From the NCBI GenBank assembly GCA_038040485.1, contig JBBPIE010000031.1:1-64000 (forward strand): a stretch of DNA of 64,000 nt, written 5' to 3'. The notes under the pieces are model-generated. The model was given only the letters and a program-made list of their open reading frames with translations, was not told where the DNA came from and ran no database searches. The translations under genes were made by a program, and so were the position numbers. Within the stretch, counting starts at the first letter, position 1; each line of letters starts with the position of its first letter. Below are positions 42,023 through 52,700 of the stretch, in pieces. The stretch comes from Onstottus_B arcticum (GTDB taxonomy: Bacteria > Acidobacteriota > Blastocatellia > UBA7656).

Positions 42023-42838
42023 ATGCAAATGCCAGCCGTTTCGGGTTTGGGAAAACAGTCTCGCGCGAGGCTCTCCCGAGTTCTAAGAAACACCAAAGGC
42101 ACGCTAACGGTCGAGCAAGCAGCCGATATCTTAGACCTGCCATCAACCCAAGCCGCCAAGTTGCTCGCTCGCTGGGCCGAGCAGGGCTGGCTATCTCGAG
42201 TTCGCCGCGGCCTCTACGTTCCAGTTCCCCTAGAAGCTCGCACATCCGACGTAGCGTTGGAAGATGCTTGGGCCATAGCCGACCAGTTGTTCGATCCATG
42301 TTACATCGGAGGCTGGAGCGCCGCCGAGCATTGGGGCTTGACCGAGCAGATATTTCGCACAGTGCTTGTTATCACTTCACGCAAACTACGCAATCGAAGG
42401 CCGGTGATTAAAGGAACCGCATTTGTCGTCCGTAGTGTCTCGAACCAATCCTTGTTTGGAACCAAGTCGGTCTGGCGAGGGCAGGTAAAGGTCGATGTGT
42501 CCGATCCGACGAAGACCGTGCTCGACATGCTCGCGGACCCAAAGCTAGGAGGCGGCCTTCGGCCAACGGTCGACGTACTCAGCGCATATCTGAAATCGAA
42601 GTACAAAGATAGAGCCTTGCTGATCACCTATGCCGACCGGGTCGGAAACGGGGCGGCAATGAAGCGGCTCGGATTCCTGCTCGGGCGCATCGCCCCGGAA
42701 GAAAAAGGACTCATCGCTGATTGCCGAGCGCGAGTTAAGAAAGGCAACGTCAAGCTTGATCCTTCGCTACCGCCAGAAAGGCTGGTGACGGCATGGGGTC
42801 TGTGGGTGCCGAAGAAGTGGATCGGTGACACTCGTTGA
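42023..42838 (+). CDS. abiEi: AbiEi-type antitoxin (transcriptional repressor)
   Basis: A 271-residue protein. N-terminal winged helix: LTVEQAADILDLPSTQAAKL, then ARWAEQGWLSRVRRGLYVPV. C-terminal AbiEi domain: YIGGWSAAEHWGLTEQIFRT, then KVDVSDPTKTVLDMLADPKL. In type IV TA systems this protein represses the operon and counters AbiEii without binding it. The downstream gene overlaps by TTGA. Confidence 0.92.
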   Translation: MQMPAVSGLGKQSRARLSRVLRNTKGTLTVEQAADILDLPSTQAAKLLARWAEQGWLSRVRRGLYVPVPLEARTSDVALEDAWAIADQLFDPCYIGGWSAAEHWGLTEQIFRTVLVITSRKLRNRRPVIKGTAFVVRSVSNQSLFGTKSVWRGQVKVDVSDPTKTVLDMLADPKLGGGLRPTVDVLSAYLKSKYKDRALLITYADRVGNGAAMKRLGFLLGRIAPEEKGLIADCRARVKKGNVKLDPSLPPERLVTAWGLWVPKKWIGDTR

Positions 42839-44235
42839 TAGACAAACGAGAAATCCTCGAGCTCGCGCGTGAGTTCGGTTTGGCGGCCAACGTCGTCGAG
42901 AAAGACTACGTTCTAGGCTGGCTGCTTGCCGGAGTTTTCAACAATCCTGTGCTCAACGAGGACTGGGTATTCAAGGGCGGGACTTGCCTCAAGAAATGCT
43001 ACTTCGAAACCTACCGCTTTTCCGAGGACCTCGATTTCACGTTGAAGAGTACCGAGCATCTGGATGAGCCATTTCTTGTAGCAACCTTCCAGGAAATTGC
43101 GGAGTGGATCTACGAGCACAGTGGCATCGAGATTCCTATCGAGGCGGTCCGCTTCGACGTCCGCACGAATCCGCGCGGTCATCCATCAGCGCAGGGTCGA
43201 ATTTCCTATCGCGGGCCACTCCAGCCGCGCGGCGATTTGCCCCGCATCAAGTTGGATATCACTGCTGACGAACGTCTGGTTCTCGATCCGGTCGCTCGGG
43301 CGGTGCATCACCCTTATTCCGATGAGCCGGGCGAAGGTTTTCAGATTCAGTGCTACTGCTTTGAAGAGCTATTCGCCGAGAAGCTCAGAGCGTTGACGGA
43401 ACGTGAGAGACCGCGAGACCTCTACGATGTCGTTCATCTCTACCGTAACGGCTTGTTGACCGCAGATCGTGTAGTCATTGTGAGCACGTTGCGAGAGAAG
43501 TGTGCTTTCAGGGGCATAGCGGTCCCGACAATGACTGTGCTCTCTACGGGACCACATCGAGCTGAACTGGAATCGGAGTGGAGCAACATGCTCGGCCATC
43601 AATTACCCGAGCTTCCTCCATTCGAGTCGTTCTGGGAGGAACTGCCGCTAGTGCTGGCTTGGTTGTTCGAAGAAGGCGCCGCGGTTGCCGCTGCTGCTTC
43701 GTTCCCCGTCAGGGGAGCAATCGATGCAAGCTGGCGACCTCCTGCGATGGTGCAGGCGTGGGGTCTGACTGTTCCACTCGAGGTAATCAGGTTCGCAGCG
43801 GCCAACCGTTTGTGCGTCGAACTTGCATACGGCGGTTCAACTCGGCTGATCGAGCCGTACTCTTTGCGCAGAACTCAAGAAGGCAACATCTTGCTTCACG
43901 CAGTCAGGCACGAAGATAACGAGCACAGGTCGTATCGTATCGACAGAATCGAGGGTGCCCGCGTGACAAGAGTATCTTTCGTGCCTCGTTATGCGGTCGA
44001 GTTGGCGCAGTTCGGATCGTTGTCTATTCCGTCGACCGCGCGTGCACCGCGCGCGCCTGTCAGACTCAGTTCTCGATCAGCGCCGAAGCTCGGTCCGAGG
44101 TACATCGTACAGTGCCCGATCTGCAGCAAGCGGTTCGAGCGCAAAAGCTATGATGTGAAGCTGAACGCTCATAAGGACACGCAAGGCTACCAATGCTCTG
44201 GCAGGACGGGATACCTGGTCGAGACTCAGTACTAG
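42835..44235 (+). CDS. abiEii: AbiEii-type nucleotidyltransferase toxin with WYL-like and zinc-binding tail
   Basis: A 466-residue protein starting at TTG. The nucleotidyltransferase core is FKGGTCLKKCYFETYRFSED then LDFTL (about residues 45-70), with Lys and Asp ligands later (RIKLDITADE, ELFAEKLRALTERERPRDLYD). The enzyme ends near residue 290. Residues about 315-385 (VIRFAAANRLCVELAYGGST, LIEPYSLRRTQEGNILLHAV, YRIDRIEGARVT) match WYL domains, and the last 40 (CPICSKRF...H...C) look like a zinc site. The known GTP-binding toxin is about 300 residues, so this is a C-terminal fusion. AbiE systems stop phage by abortive infection. Confidence 0.88.
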   Translation: MIDKREILELAREFGLAANVVEKDYVLGWLLAGVFNNPVLNEDWVFKGGTCLKKCYFETYRFSEDLDFTLKSTEHLDEPFLVATFQEIAEWIYEHSGIEIPIEAVRFDVRTNPRGHPSAQGRISYRGPLQPRGDLPRIKLDITADERLVLDPVARAVHHPYSDEPGEGFQIQCYCFEELFAEKLRALTERERPRDLYDVVHLYRNGLLTADRVVIVSTLREKCAFRGIAVPTMTVLSTGPHRAELESEWSNMLGHQLPELPPFESFWEELPLVLAWLFEEGAAVAAAASFPVRGAIDASWRPPAMVQAWGLTVPLEVIRFAAANRLCVELAYGGSTRLIEPYSLRRTQEGNILLHAVRHEDNEHRSYRIDRIEGARVTRVSFVPRYAVELAQFGSLSIPSTARAPRAPVRLSSRSAPKLGPRYIVQCPICSKRFERKSYDVKLNAHKDTQGYQCSGRTGYLVETQY

Positions 44236-44484
44236 CGTAGTCAAAAGAACGATGTCATCGCTTCGCGTCTGCGTATCGGGTGGATGCGACTCCAAAGACA
44301 ACTCGCCTGATCTTGACCCCTGAGTCTTCAGCTATTCCCTATTCAAGTTCGACCGCAGTGGAAACATCTAGTTAATGCCAAGTGACTGCGATACACTTTA
44401 AGTAGAGATGCGGCTTGATGGTACCGGTATGAACGCAGCTGCTCGCCGACGACGACTCCGGTCCAGCATTTGGAACCACGAGCT

Positions 44485-46390
44485 ATGCCGATAGATCGCG
44501 ATTATTCTCAGTTCCTCGCCTCGCTCAAGTCCGCCAAGTTCCGTGGACTGCGAGACGCCCAAGTTCATGTTTTGAATGAGTACTCGACGAGTTTTGTGAG
44601 CGCTTCCGACGTAGCCATCGAACTACCTACCGGCGCTGGGAAAACACTCATCGCTCTCTTAGTCGCTGAAGCATGGAGGTCGGAGGGTCGAAAGGCTGCA
44701 ATCCTGTCAGCTAACAAAACCCTCGCCCGGCAGATGGAGCGTGAAGCTCGCGAACTTAGAATACCAGTTGTCCTGATGGAAGGGTCCGGCACGCTTATTC
44801 CCAACGCGGATAAGAAAGCCTACCAACGCGCGAAGAGTGTTGCTGTGATGAATTACTGGGTTTACTTCAATCAAAAGCCGGGTATCGACCCAGCGGATCT
44901 TATCGTGATGGACGACGCTCATCTGGCAGAGCATTGTCTGCACTCGCTTTACTCCGTCGAGATCAGACGACAGGACCATTTAGACCCTCTTCACCTCCCT
45001 GATCACCGCGCTTCAAAGCAGATTTCCCGAGTATTCAGTGCTTGCCGATGCGCTCGCAGGAGACGCGCCCGCAACCTCTACTACCCAGCTGTTGTCGTTC
45101 ATAGACCAGGTTGAGTGTTCCGACCGAATACGAGAGATCATTGATGTTTCTCCGTATCTCGCCAGTGATCAAGACTTGAGGTTTCGTTGGCAGCGGCTTA
45201 AGAACAAGTTACGGGAAGCGAATTTGTATGTGAGTCTAAACTCCATCTGGATACGCCCCTACGTTTATCCTCTTATTGCAAACGAATACTATGCGCAGAC
45301 GAAACAGCGCCTTTATATGAGCGCCACCGTGGGCGACCCAGGTGACCTTAGCAGGAGACTTGGCGTGAAGCGGATCGTGAAGGTCCCAGTTCCGGCGATG
45401 TACGCTGAGGCAACTTCAGGACGACGGTTCGTCGTCATAAACCGCATCGAAGACGCTGACATACCAAAGCGCCTCCAAGCCGTTATTCTAGCTGTCTTGC
45501 GTACGCATCCCAAAAGCGTCTGGCTATGCTCTAGCGAAACAGAGGCCCGCAAACTTCAAAAGGTAGTTTCAAAGTGGTTAGCAGGAAATGGTCTGGGGGG
45601 ACATCCAACTTGGTTGTTGACGCCATTGGGAGACGAGGTTGATCAGTTCAAATCGTCGCCGACAGGTCATTTGTTCGTTGCGGGGCGGTTCGACGGAATG
45701 GACTTCCAAGCCGATGAGTGCCGTTTGGTCGTACTAACGACGCTTCCGCGTGCAATCAATACGCAAGAGGAATTCATATCCGCTTACCTCCGCGACTCGG
45801 GTTTCATGTTGCGTCGATTGAACCAGAGGATCGTGCAAGCGCTTGGAAGATGCAATCGCTCGGAAGATGACTTTGGAGTTTACGTACTCGCGGACCGTCG
45901 ATTCGCCTCGCATTTTGGTAGGGACTCCAACAAAGAAGGAATTCCCAGGAATGTGATTGCGGAAATTGACATGGCGCAAGATCTTGCGGATGCCGAAGAC
46001 GATGTTGTGGTCGGCAAAGTCGAGAGATTCCTTAAAGGTGATTTTGTAGAATACGACCGTCAGCTGGCGGAGTGTGTTTCTGACGTCCCGGTCCAAAGTG
46101 CTGCCGTTGACACGGTTGACACGGTTGACACGTCTGAATACGAAGTTACAGGTTGGGCGGCCCTCTTCGAAAGCCAGAATTATCAAAAAGCGGCAGAAAG
46201 ATTCGAACTATGCTGGGAAGTTGCGCGCGTCGCGAACCTCCGGGAGATTGCTGCCTTGTACGGATGGCAGTTGGCCAAAGCCCTCTACCTCCAGTCCCTC
46301 CTCAACGACCCGTCGGCACGCGAACGGTCGCTGCAGGTTTTGGAAAATGCAATTCAGCGGGAGGCAGGAGCTCATGGTTCAACCGAATGA
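44485..46390 (+). pseudogene. SF2 (DinG/XPD-like) helicase, frameshifted
   Basis: About 635 residues if restored. The first frame (from ATG 44485) has Walker A LPTGAGKTLIAL, a DDAH version of the DEAH box (VMDDAHLAEH) and reaches SVEIRRQDH at about 44985, then runs out of homology. The second frame continues as LFTSLITALQSRFPEYSVLA, then holds motif III RLYMSATVGDP and motif VI QALGRCNRSEDDFG. One extra base near 44985-44992 explains this; it could be a sequencing error. The nuclease gene follows 53 bases later. Confidence 0.8.
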
Positions 46391-46443
46391 GAGCTTCGCT
46401 GAATCGCGCAAGGTTGACCGCAACCGCTAACCAGGAGCTTGCG

Positions 46444-47100
46444 ATGGCTGACTATCCTAATCATCTAATTCGTACCTTTGACGATATACTAGAGAAATTA
46501 GGAGCGTCCGGGAACAGATTTGAGCGCTGGTGCTCTGACATCTCCGGTTTTCTACAGTCCGACACTCACGCCCAATATCAGGAAGGGTTGGAGAGACTCG
46601 GCCAAGCGCTCGGATACAGTGCAACTAGACCGAAACAGCAGTCTGCCCCAGATTGCAGATGGCGTGGCGTATTCGGCAACACAAGAGAAGTTATCACATT
46701 CGAGGCTAAGATCCAGGACAAGGATTCCCGCGAAGTGTCTGCGAGCGATGTAGGCCAGGCTCACAATCATGTATCTAGCGCGTTGACTGAGTACGGAAAC
46801 CAGGGCTACTCGGTACGGGGAACCGTCGTCACGCATCTGACGTCGTTAACCCCTGATGCACAAGCATCGGCCGGTGCCATCAAAGTTCTCAGCAAGGCCA
46901 CCGTAGACGATCTCTGGAGGCACCTCAGAGTATTGTTAGACCTATACCGCGATCGATGGTCTCTGTACGACATTCCAACTCGAATGGCTGCGGCACAAGC
47001 CATAACTTCTCGTATTCCACCCACTGGCTGGCTCGTACGGGCGCTCGACAATCCTGAACGGTTCATAACGCCTGAAACCCTAATGAGAGAGTGGTCGTAG
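46444..47100 (+). CDS. PD-(D/E)XK-like nuclease, partner of the helicase
   Basis: A 218-residue protein. The ATG at 46444 follows CCAGGAG; a start at 46387 overlapping the helicase stop is possible. Residues about 67-85 read APDCRWRGVFGNTREVITFE followed by AK, the PD...E-x-K spacing of PD-(D/E)XK nucleases, with a following helix ASDVGQAHNHVSSAL. The fold assignment is inference from this motif. Together with the helicase it looks like a two-gene DNA-targeting defence module next to AbiE. Confidence 0.65.
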   Translation: MADYPNHLIRTFDDILEKLGASGNRFERWCSDISGFLQSDTHAQYQEGLERLGQALGYSATRPKQQSAPDCRWRGVFGNTREVITFEAKIQDKDSREVSASDVGQAHNHVSSALTEYGNQGYSVRGTVVTHLTSLTPDAQASAGAIKVLSKATVDDLWRHLRVLLDLYRDRWSLYDIPTRMAAAQAITSRIPPTGWLVRALDNPERFITPETLMREWS

Positions 47101-47201
47101 CCGGCGTGCTCCGCGTAACTTGCCGATCACGCAAGGCAATTGTACGCTGTGAAGCTACGCTAGTCGCGCTGAACGGCTCGCCAAAGGAACGGAGGCGGTT
47201 C

Positions 47202-47435
47202 ATGGATTCGATACGAGTCAAATATGAAGACGGGGTGTTCAAGCCATTGAAGAAGCCCAAGAAGCTCAAAGAGGGCGCGCTTGGCGAAGTGCATGTCGAC
47301 GAGGTTCCCGTAGAAACAACCCGCAAGCGGCCTTCCGTCAGATCGTCTGAATTCTTCGGCCTCTGGAAGAATCGAAAGGATATGGACGACGGACTCGCTT
47401 ACGTGCGAACCCTTCGCAGCAAGGGGAGATACTAG
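47202..47435 (+). CDS. AF2212/DUF104-family antitoxin, orphan
   Basis: A 77-residue protein with GGAGG before the ATG. RVKYEDGVFKPLKKPKKLKE then G is the AF2212-like (DUF104) beta fold; the C-terminal EFFGLWKNRKDMDDGLAYVR is the usual toxin-clamping segment of VapB-like antitoxins. The expected PIN toxin gene is absent downstream. Confidence 0.82.
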   Translation: MDSIRVKYEDGVFKPLKKPKKLKEGALGEVHVDEVPVETTRKRPSVRSSEFFGLWKNRKDMDDGLAYVRTLRSKGRY

Positions 47436-47486
47436 GATTGCCGCCTTCTTTTCGAAACCGAAATGACTATAGGGCACCGTCAACGC

Positions 47487-48797
47487 TCAAGGGACCAGGA
47501 ACACGTCCCAGGCCCATCGGCCGACACTGGCGCCTCGGGAGTCTCTCGTCTTGGCTCGATATCTGAATCTATTGCCGTATTGATCGACTCGTCTCGATTC
47601 TCGATAGTCAAGCTCTATAGACCGCAAGCCTAACGCGGGCAGCGTGTGAAGCTCCCCTGATTCGGACAAGCCGTTGTGATTGGCATCCTGCCACAATCGC
47701 AAGTTTGAGAATATCGCGTCACGCGCGTCGATTATTCCGTCGCGATTGCCGCCGTTCGACCGCTTGTCAAATTCAGCAAGCGCAAGGAAGCCGTTTCTAT
47801 CCGGCGAGGGCGGCTGGGGAGTGAAGTTGCCGAAAAGCTCTTTGCCGTCGTCAATTATTCCGTTACCGTTTCGATCAAGCGCGAGCCAGGCATTATCTGA
47901 GTTTGCAGTCGTCCACGACGGATGGTCAGCTCCACCGTCGCCATTAATATCAAATTGGACGCCGTCTGCGCCGTTGGTGAGATTGAAGCCATTGCCACTG
48001 ACGTCTATTAGAATGGGACAAGACGTACAGCAGCACGTTTGCCACGCCATAGCAGGAAACGGACATCCCGATTCTGGATAGGCGCAGTAGTCTACTCCCC
48101 CGTAGCCGCAGCCTGATTCGAGTGGAGGGTCACAAGGCTGAGGACAAGAACTCGGCCCGCCGCCGCCTCCCCCAACCACGCAGAAGTGGCCAGCCGCTCT
48201 GACTGTCGCGTTGTCATCAAACGAAGGACTCTGAAGCAAACCACAGTATGTCATGATCGAACAATTACAGGAGCAAGAACCGCTCGTGCAGTCCCCGAGG
48301 CCAAAGGTGTGGCCAATTTCGTGCCCGACGATGTGTGTCCATTGATTCTGGAATGCGTCTCCAGGCATTCTCCGCGGATCAAGTTTTATCAGAGCAGAGG
48401 TGCGACAAAAACCGTTGTTGTCGCCTCCCGTTTCGGCATTTCCAACCGGAATCTGTTCTCTGATCACTTGACAGGTGAAATCCCCAAAACTCTGAGAGAA
48501 GGTAACGAAGGAGCAATTTCCATTAAAGTCATTTTTCAAATTCCAATTCTCAAATGCTTGCCAAATGTGGCTGATCTGCGTTGGATTGAATCCGTCTGTG
48601 CTAGGGTCAGAATTGATAACAACTCTTATCGTTTTGCTTTCCGGCCAACAAGCTAGCGCATGGTTGATGTAACCCGGGAAGAATGGTACTGCGCAACTCG
48701 CCTGCAGGCTCGCTGTTTGCGGTACGCTCAGGAGGACAACAAGGCTAAGAAAGCAGATCGCCAAGAATGGACGAGCGCGAAAGGAGAGGATGTTCAT
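47487..48797 (-). CDS. Secreted metzincin-like metalloprotease with calcium-binding region
   Basis: A 436-residue protein. A signal peptide (about 33 residues) is followed by the catalytic domain: zinc motif HEIGHTFGLGD and a Met-turn in SIMTYC. A Gly/Pro/Cys-rich stretch (about residues 205-260) separates it from a C-terminal domain with EF-hand-like loops: LDRNGNGIIDDGKE and DANHNGLSESGE. These loops suggest calcium binding. It overlaps the upstream gene by ATGA, so they are co-translated. Confidence 0.88.
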   Translation of the reverse strand: MNILSFRARPFLAICFLSLVVLLSVPQTASLQASCAVPFFPGYINHALACWPESKTIRVVINSDPSTDGFNPTQISHIWQAFENWNLKNDFNGNCSFVTFSQSFGDFTCQVIREQIPVGNAETGGDNNGFCRTSALIKLDPRRMPGDAFQNQWTHIVGHEIGHTFGLGDCTSGSCSCNCSIMTYCGLLQSPSFDDNATVRAAGHFCVVGGGGGGPSSCPQPCDPPLESGCGYGGVDYCAYPESGCPFPAMAWQTCCCTSCPILIDVSGNGFNLTNGADGVQFDINGDGGADHPSWTTANSDNAWLALDRNGNGIIDDGKELFGNFTPQPPSPDRNGFLALAEFDKRSNGGNRDGIIDARDAIFSNLRLWQDANHNGLSESGELHTLPALGLRSIELDYRESRRVDQYGNRFRYRAKTRDSRGASVGRWAWDVFLVP

Positions 48798-49576
48798 TGA
48801 TTCAACCTCCTCGCGTCTTGCGGCGCTGGAGGTGGATGGACTACGGCCTCGCTAACTGTTTTGAGGAAGGCACCCTCATCTGCTCCTTTATGAATTGCGA
48901 ATCGGCCTACAGACTCATCGAGTGGAAAGACTCGCCCCTTCTCTAGTCCATAGGCTGTAAGGATGTGATAGTCCTCTCCTTGAGGGTCATATTTGAGAAA
49001 GAAAACATAACGTCCGCGAAGAATAGGCAGCACTTGATCCGCAATTCGATATCGTATCATTCGACCAGTTGGGAGGCGCACATCAGCACCCTCACGCTCA
49101 GCTGTCACTAGTCCGCCTGACGAGTGACCGTCATCCTTAAAGATTTGCTCAATACGAATGGTGAACTCCGAGTAAGCACCCGTTTTGTCATTCGATACAT
49201 AGCCGTGCGCATCAGTAACATCCCCGAGTAGAACGGCGTCGCTTTCGGACGTCGGAAGTGCGGGCAGATTTACCCAAAAGTGTGTAATACGGGACCTCTC
49301 AACAGTATCCGGGCGCAATTCATCGAGTCGACTAGGGTAGCTCTTGTCATACCGACTACTCCTTACGGTTCTTAAAGCTTGCTCTGCATTCGTGCCAGAT
49401 TGTTGAACCGAGAAATGAGCAAGAGGCAACGGAGTTCCTTCGTGCGCCCTGAGCTTTTCCTGATTTTGCGAGCCAGCGGCCCGGTAGGATGGGTTAGCCA
49501 AAACTAGAAACCCTGCGGCAAAGGCAGCAGCGATCATTAGACCAAAGAAAGCACCTTTCGCTTTTCGAGTGCTCAT
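48794..49576 (-). CDS. Secreted/membrane-anchored protein, partner of the metzincin
   Basis: A 260-residue protein. The ATG at 49576 follows AAAGGAG; upstream in-frame codons are not homologous. One hydrophobic segment (GLMIAAAFAAGFLVLA) near residue 15 serves as a signal or anchor. The rest (EFTIRIEQIFKDD, RGRYVFFLKYDPQGEDYHIL, AYGL) resembles small exported proteins of unknown role. The 4-base overlap with the protease gene suggests a common complex or an inhibitor. Confidence 0.78.
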   Translation of the reverse strand: MSTRKAKGAFFGLMIAAAFAAGFLVLANPSYRAAGSQNQEKLRAHEGTPLPLAHFSVQQSGTNAEQALRTVRSSRYDKSYPSRLDELRPDTVERSRITHFWVNLPALPTSESDAVLLGDVTDAHGYVSNDKTGAYSEFTIRIEQIFKDDGHSSGGLVTAEREGADVRLPTGRMIRYRIADQVLPILRGRYVFFLKYDPQGEDYHILTAYGLEKGRVFPLDESVGRFAIHKGADEGAFLKTVSEAVVHPPPAPQDARRLNQ

Positions 49577-49783
49577 ACGAATCTCCTTTGACAATGGAAC
49601 GCTAGTGGATGCGTACGGTGTTTCGACTCGATACGCGTTACGCTGGCTTGCAACCGTGCCGATGATATGACTTTGGTTCCTTTGAGTCAAGAGCTGGCTG
49701 GCGAGAAGCAACGCCGGAGGTGCGGTCTACACATACCACATAGTGTTTACTTTCAAGCAAGCGAGTTAGCAACAACGGTAGGC

Positions 49784-52700
49784 TCATTCGTCGGCTGTTT
49801 TCATTTCCAGCGTGACTCGCACGTTGTGTTGCTTCCCATCATCCACGAGTTCAATCTCCGGAGTCGCTAACTGCTTACCGTCCACTTCTATCTTCGCGAA
49901 TCCGCGATTGAGGCCGTGCGGGTTGTCTACCACGATTTGGTAAGTCGTGGTCCCGCGCTTGTAGGTTATCTCGTACTCTCGCCAACTTCGAGGAATGCAC
50001 GGGTCGATCTGCAGCCGGTCTCCTCGAAGCTTGAACCCCAGAATCGACTCAAGCCCTGCCCGGTACATCCAACCCGCTGCACCCGTGTACCAGGTCCACC
50101 CGCCGCGGCCCGTGTGAGGCCATACGGCGTAGACGTCAGCGGCTACAACGTAAGGCTCGACCTTGTACTTGTGCAGTCCCGCGCGTGTCGAAGCGTGATT
50201 GATTGGATTCAGCAAAGTGAACAACTCACCGGCTCGGTCGCCGTCGCCGAGCTTCGCGTAAGCCATCAACGTCCACAGAGCCGCGTGCGTGTACTGGCCG
50301 CCGTTCTCGCGCACGCCCGGCACGTAGCCCTTGATATAACCTGGATCCAAAGCGCTCTTATCAAAAGGCGGAGTGAACAGAATCGCAAGCCCGTCACCTC
50401 GGCGAATCAGATACTCTTCGACGGCGGCCATCGCGCGAGTTGCTCGATGCAGTTGGGCGGCGCCGGAGATCACTCCCCACGATTGGGCGATCGAGTCGAT
50501 GCGGCACTCTTCGTTTTGAGCCGAGCCGAGAGGGGTCCCGTCGTCAAAGTATGCGCGCCGATACCAACCGCCGTCCCATCCGTGATCTTCCAAAGCCTGG
50601 TTCAACTTTTCCATGCGCCGGCGATACTTGTCACCGCGCTGTTTGTCTTTGTGTGAGTCGCAGAACTGAGCAAAGCGCCCGAGCGTGTCGTGAAGAAACC
50701 ATCCGAGCCAAATGCTCTCGCCTTTGCCTTCTTTGCCTACGCGATTCATTCCATCGTTCCAGTCGCCCGAGCCCATCAGCGGCAATCCGTGTGTGCCTGC
50801 TGCAAGGCTTCGATCAAGCGCGCGCACGCAATGCTCATACAGGCTCGCCGATTCTGATGAGATGACCGACTGCAAGTAGGCTTCGGTCTCACCTTCGGCA
50901 AGAACGGGCGCTTCGAGAAACGGGACAGTTTCTTCGAACACAGACTGATCGCCAGTGATCTCCACATAGAAGCTGGTGACAAACGGCAACCACAAAAGAT
51001 CATCCGAGCAGCGCGTTCGCACGCCGCGTCCGGTTGGCGGATGCCACCAGTGCTGCACGTCGCCTTCTTTGAACTGGTGAGCCGCGGCTCGCAGGATTTG
51101 TTCGCGTGCGATGGCGGGCTGCGCGTACACAAGCGCACAAACGTCTTGCAACTGGTCGCGAAATCCGTAAGCGCCGCCCGACTGATAAAAGGCTGACCGC
51201 CCCCAGATGCGACAGGACAGCGCCTGATAGACCAGCCAGCGATTCAGCATTATGTCCATCGTCGAGTCCGGCGTTTTGACTTCTACAACATTCAACAAAT
51301 CGTCCCACTGGGCGACGACTTTCTCGATTGCCTCGGTTGCCACGGACACCTGCCTGTACTTAACCGCGATCGCGCGGGCTTCTTCAGCGGTTTCAGCCTC
51401 GCCCAGGATAATGACTACTTCGCGAGCTTCGCTCGGCGCGAGTTCGATGACCGCCTGAATAGCCGCGCAAGGATCGAGCCCGGCGCCCGCTCGTCCCGAA
51501 AGCTCCGCACGCCGGAGAGCCGCGGGACTTGCGGGCGAGCCGTTGCGCCCCAGAAACTCTTTGCGGTCGCAGGTGATCGTACGCTGCGGCTCGCTCATGT
51601 CAGCGAAGGCGACGCGATGCGAGAACTCGTTGTTGAAGGGATTGCGCGCGAAGACGGCGCCGGTGTCTTTATCCACTTCGGTGATGATGTAGGGCGCCAT
51701 TCGGCTGCGATCTACCCCAAGCACCCACTCGGCGTAGCTTGTCACCGAGATTCGTCGCTTTCTGTCGGTTTGATTCCGCAACCGTAGAAGCGAGATCTTC
51801 ACCGTCGAGTCCATAGGCACGAACACCATCAGCTCCTGGTCTATGCCGTGACTCGCGTGCTGGAAAATTGAGTAGCCCTGCCCGTGCCTAATCAAGTACT
51901 GCTCGGGCTCGCGAATCGGCAGCGGTGTGGGCGACCAGACCTCACCGGTGTCTTCATCTCGAAGGTAGATCGCTTCGCCGGCCGGGTCGCTTACGGGATC
52001 GTTCGACCAGGGCGTCAATCGATTCTCGCGGCTGTTGACCGACCACGTGTAGCCGACTCCCGCCTCCGAAATCTGAAACCCGAAGTCTTTCGAGTTTGAT
52101 ATCACGTTTAGCCACGGAGCAGGCGTCCATTGGCCTTCGTTGAGGATGGTGGCGTACTCGCGCCCGCCGTCAATAAATCCGCCAAGTCCGTTGAAGAAAG
52201 CCAGCTCTGGATTTCTGAGAGCTTCTTCCGGATACTTCCGCGAAGCCGCCCGCGCAACAAACCTGGGCGGCAGATCGTCTTCAGCGGGCCGCTGCACGAG
52301 TTGTTCTTCAAGCGGCCCTCGATCCGCGACTATGCCGACTCGCGCGACTGTGTGCAGCAGGATGCGGTCAGCTTCGGGCATGAGGTCGGTGCGCCGAAGA
52401 AAGACACCGCCGGGTTTGTCCATCAACGCATGCGAGCCGCTGATGCGCACCAGTCTTTGCAATTCATCTTGCAGCGACTGGATGTAGCTGGGCGGGTGAT
52501 CGTTCAAGATCACCAAGTCGAAGACCAAGCCCTTCAGCCTCAGGTACTCGTGGCCGCGCAAGAGCTGGCGGACCATGCTCAAGTCCTCTTCTTGACTTAT
52601 TCGGACGAGAGCGATCGGCAGGTCGCCGCTTATGCCATAAGGCCAAAGTCCCGATTGATCTTTGGTATTCAGGGCGAGCACGCGCGGGCGCGGGCGCAAC

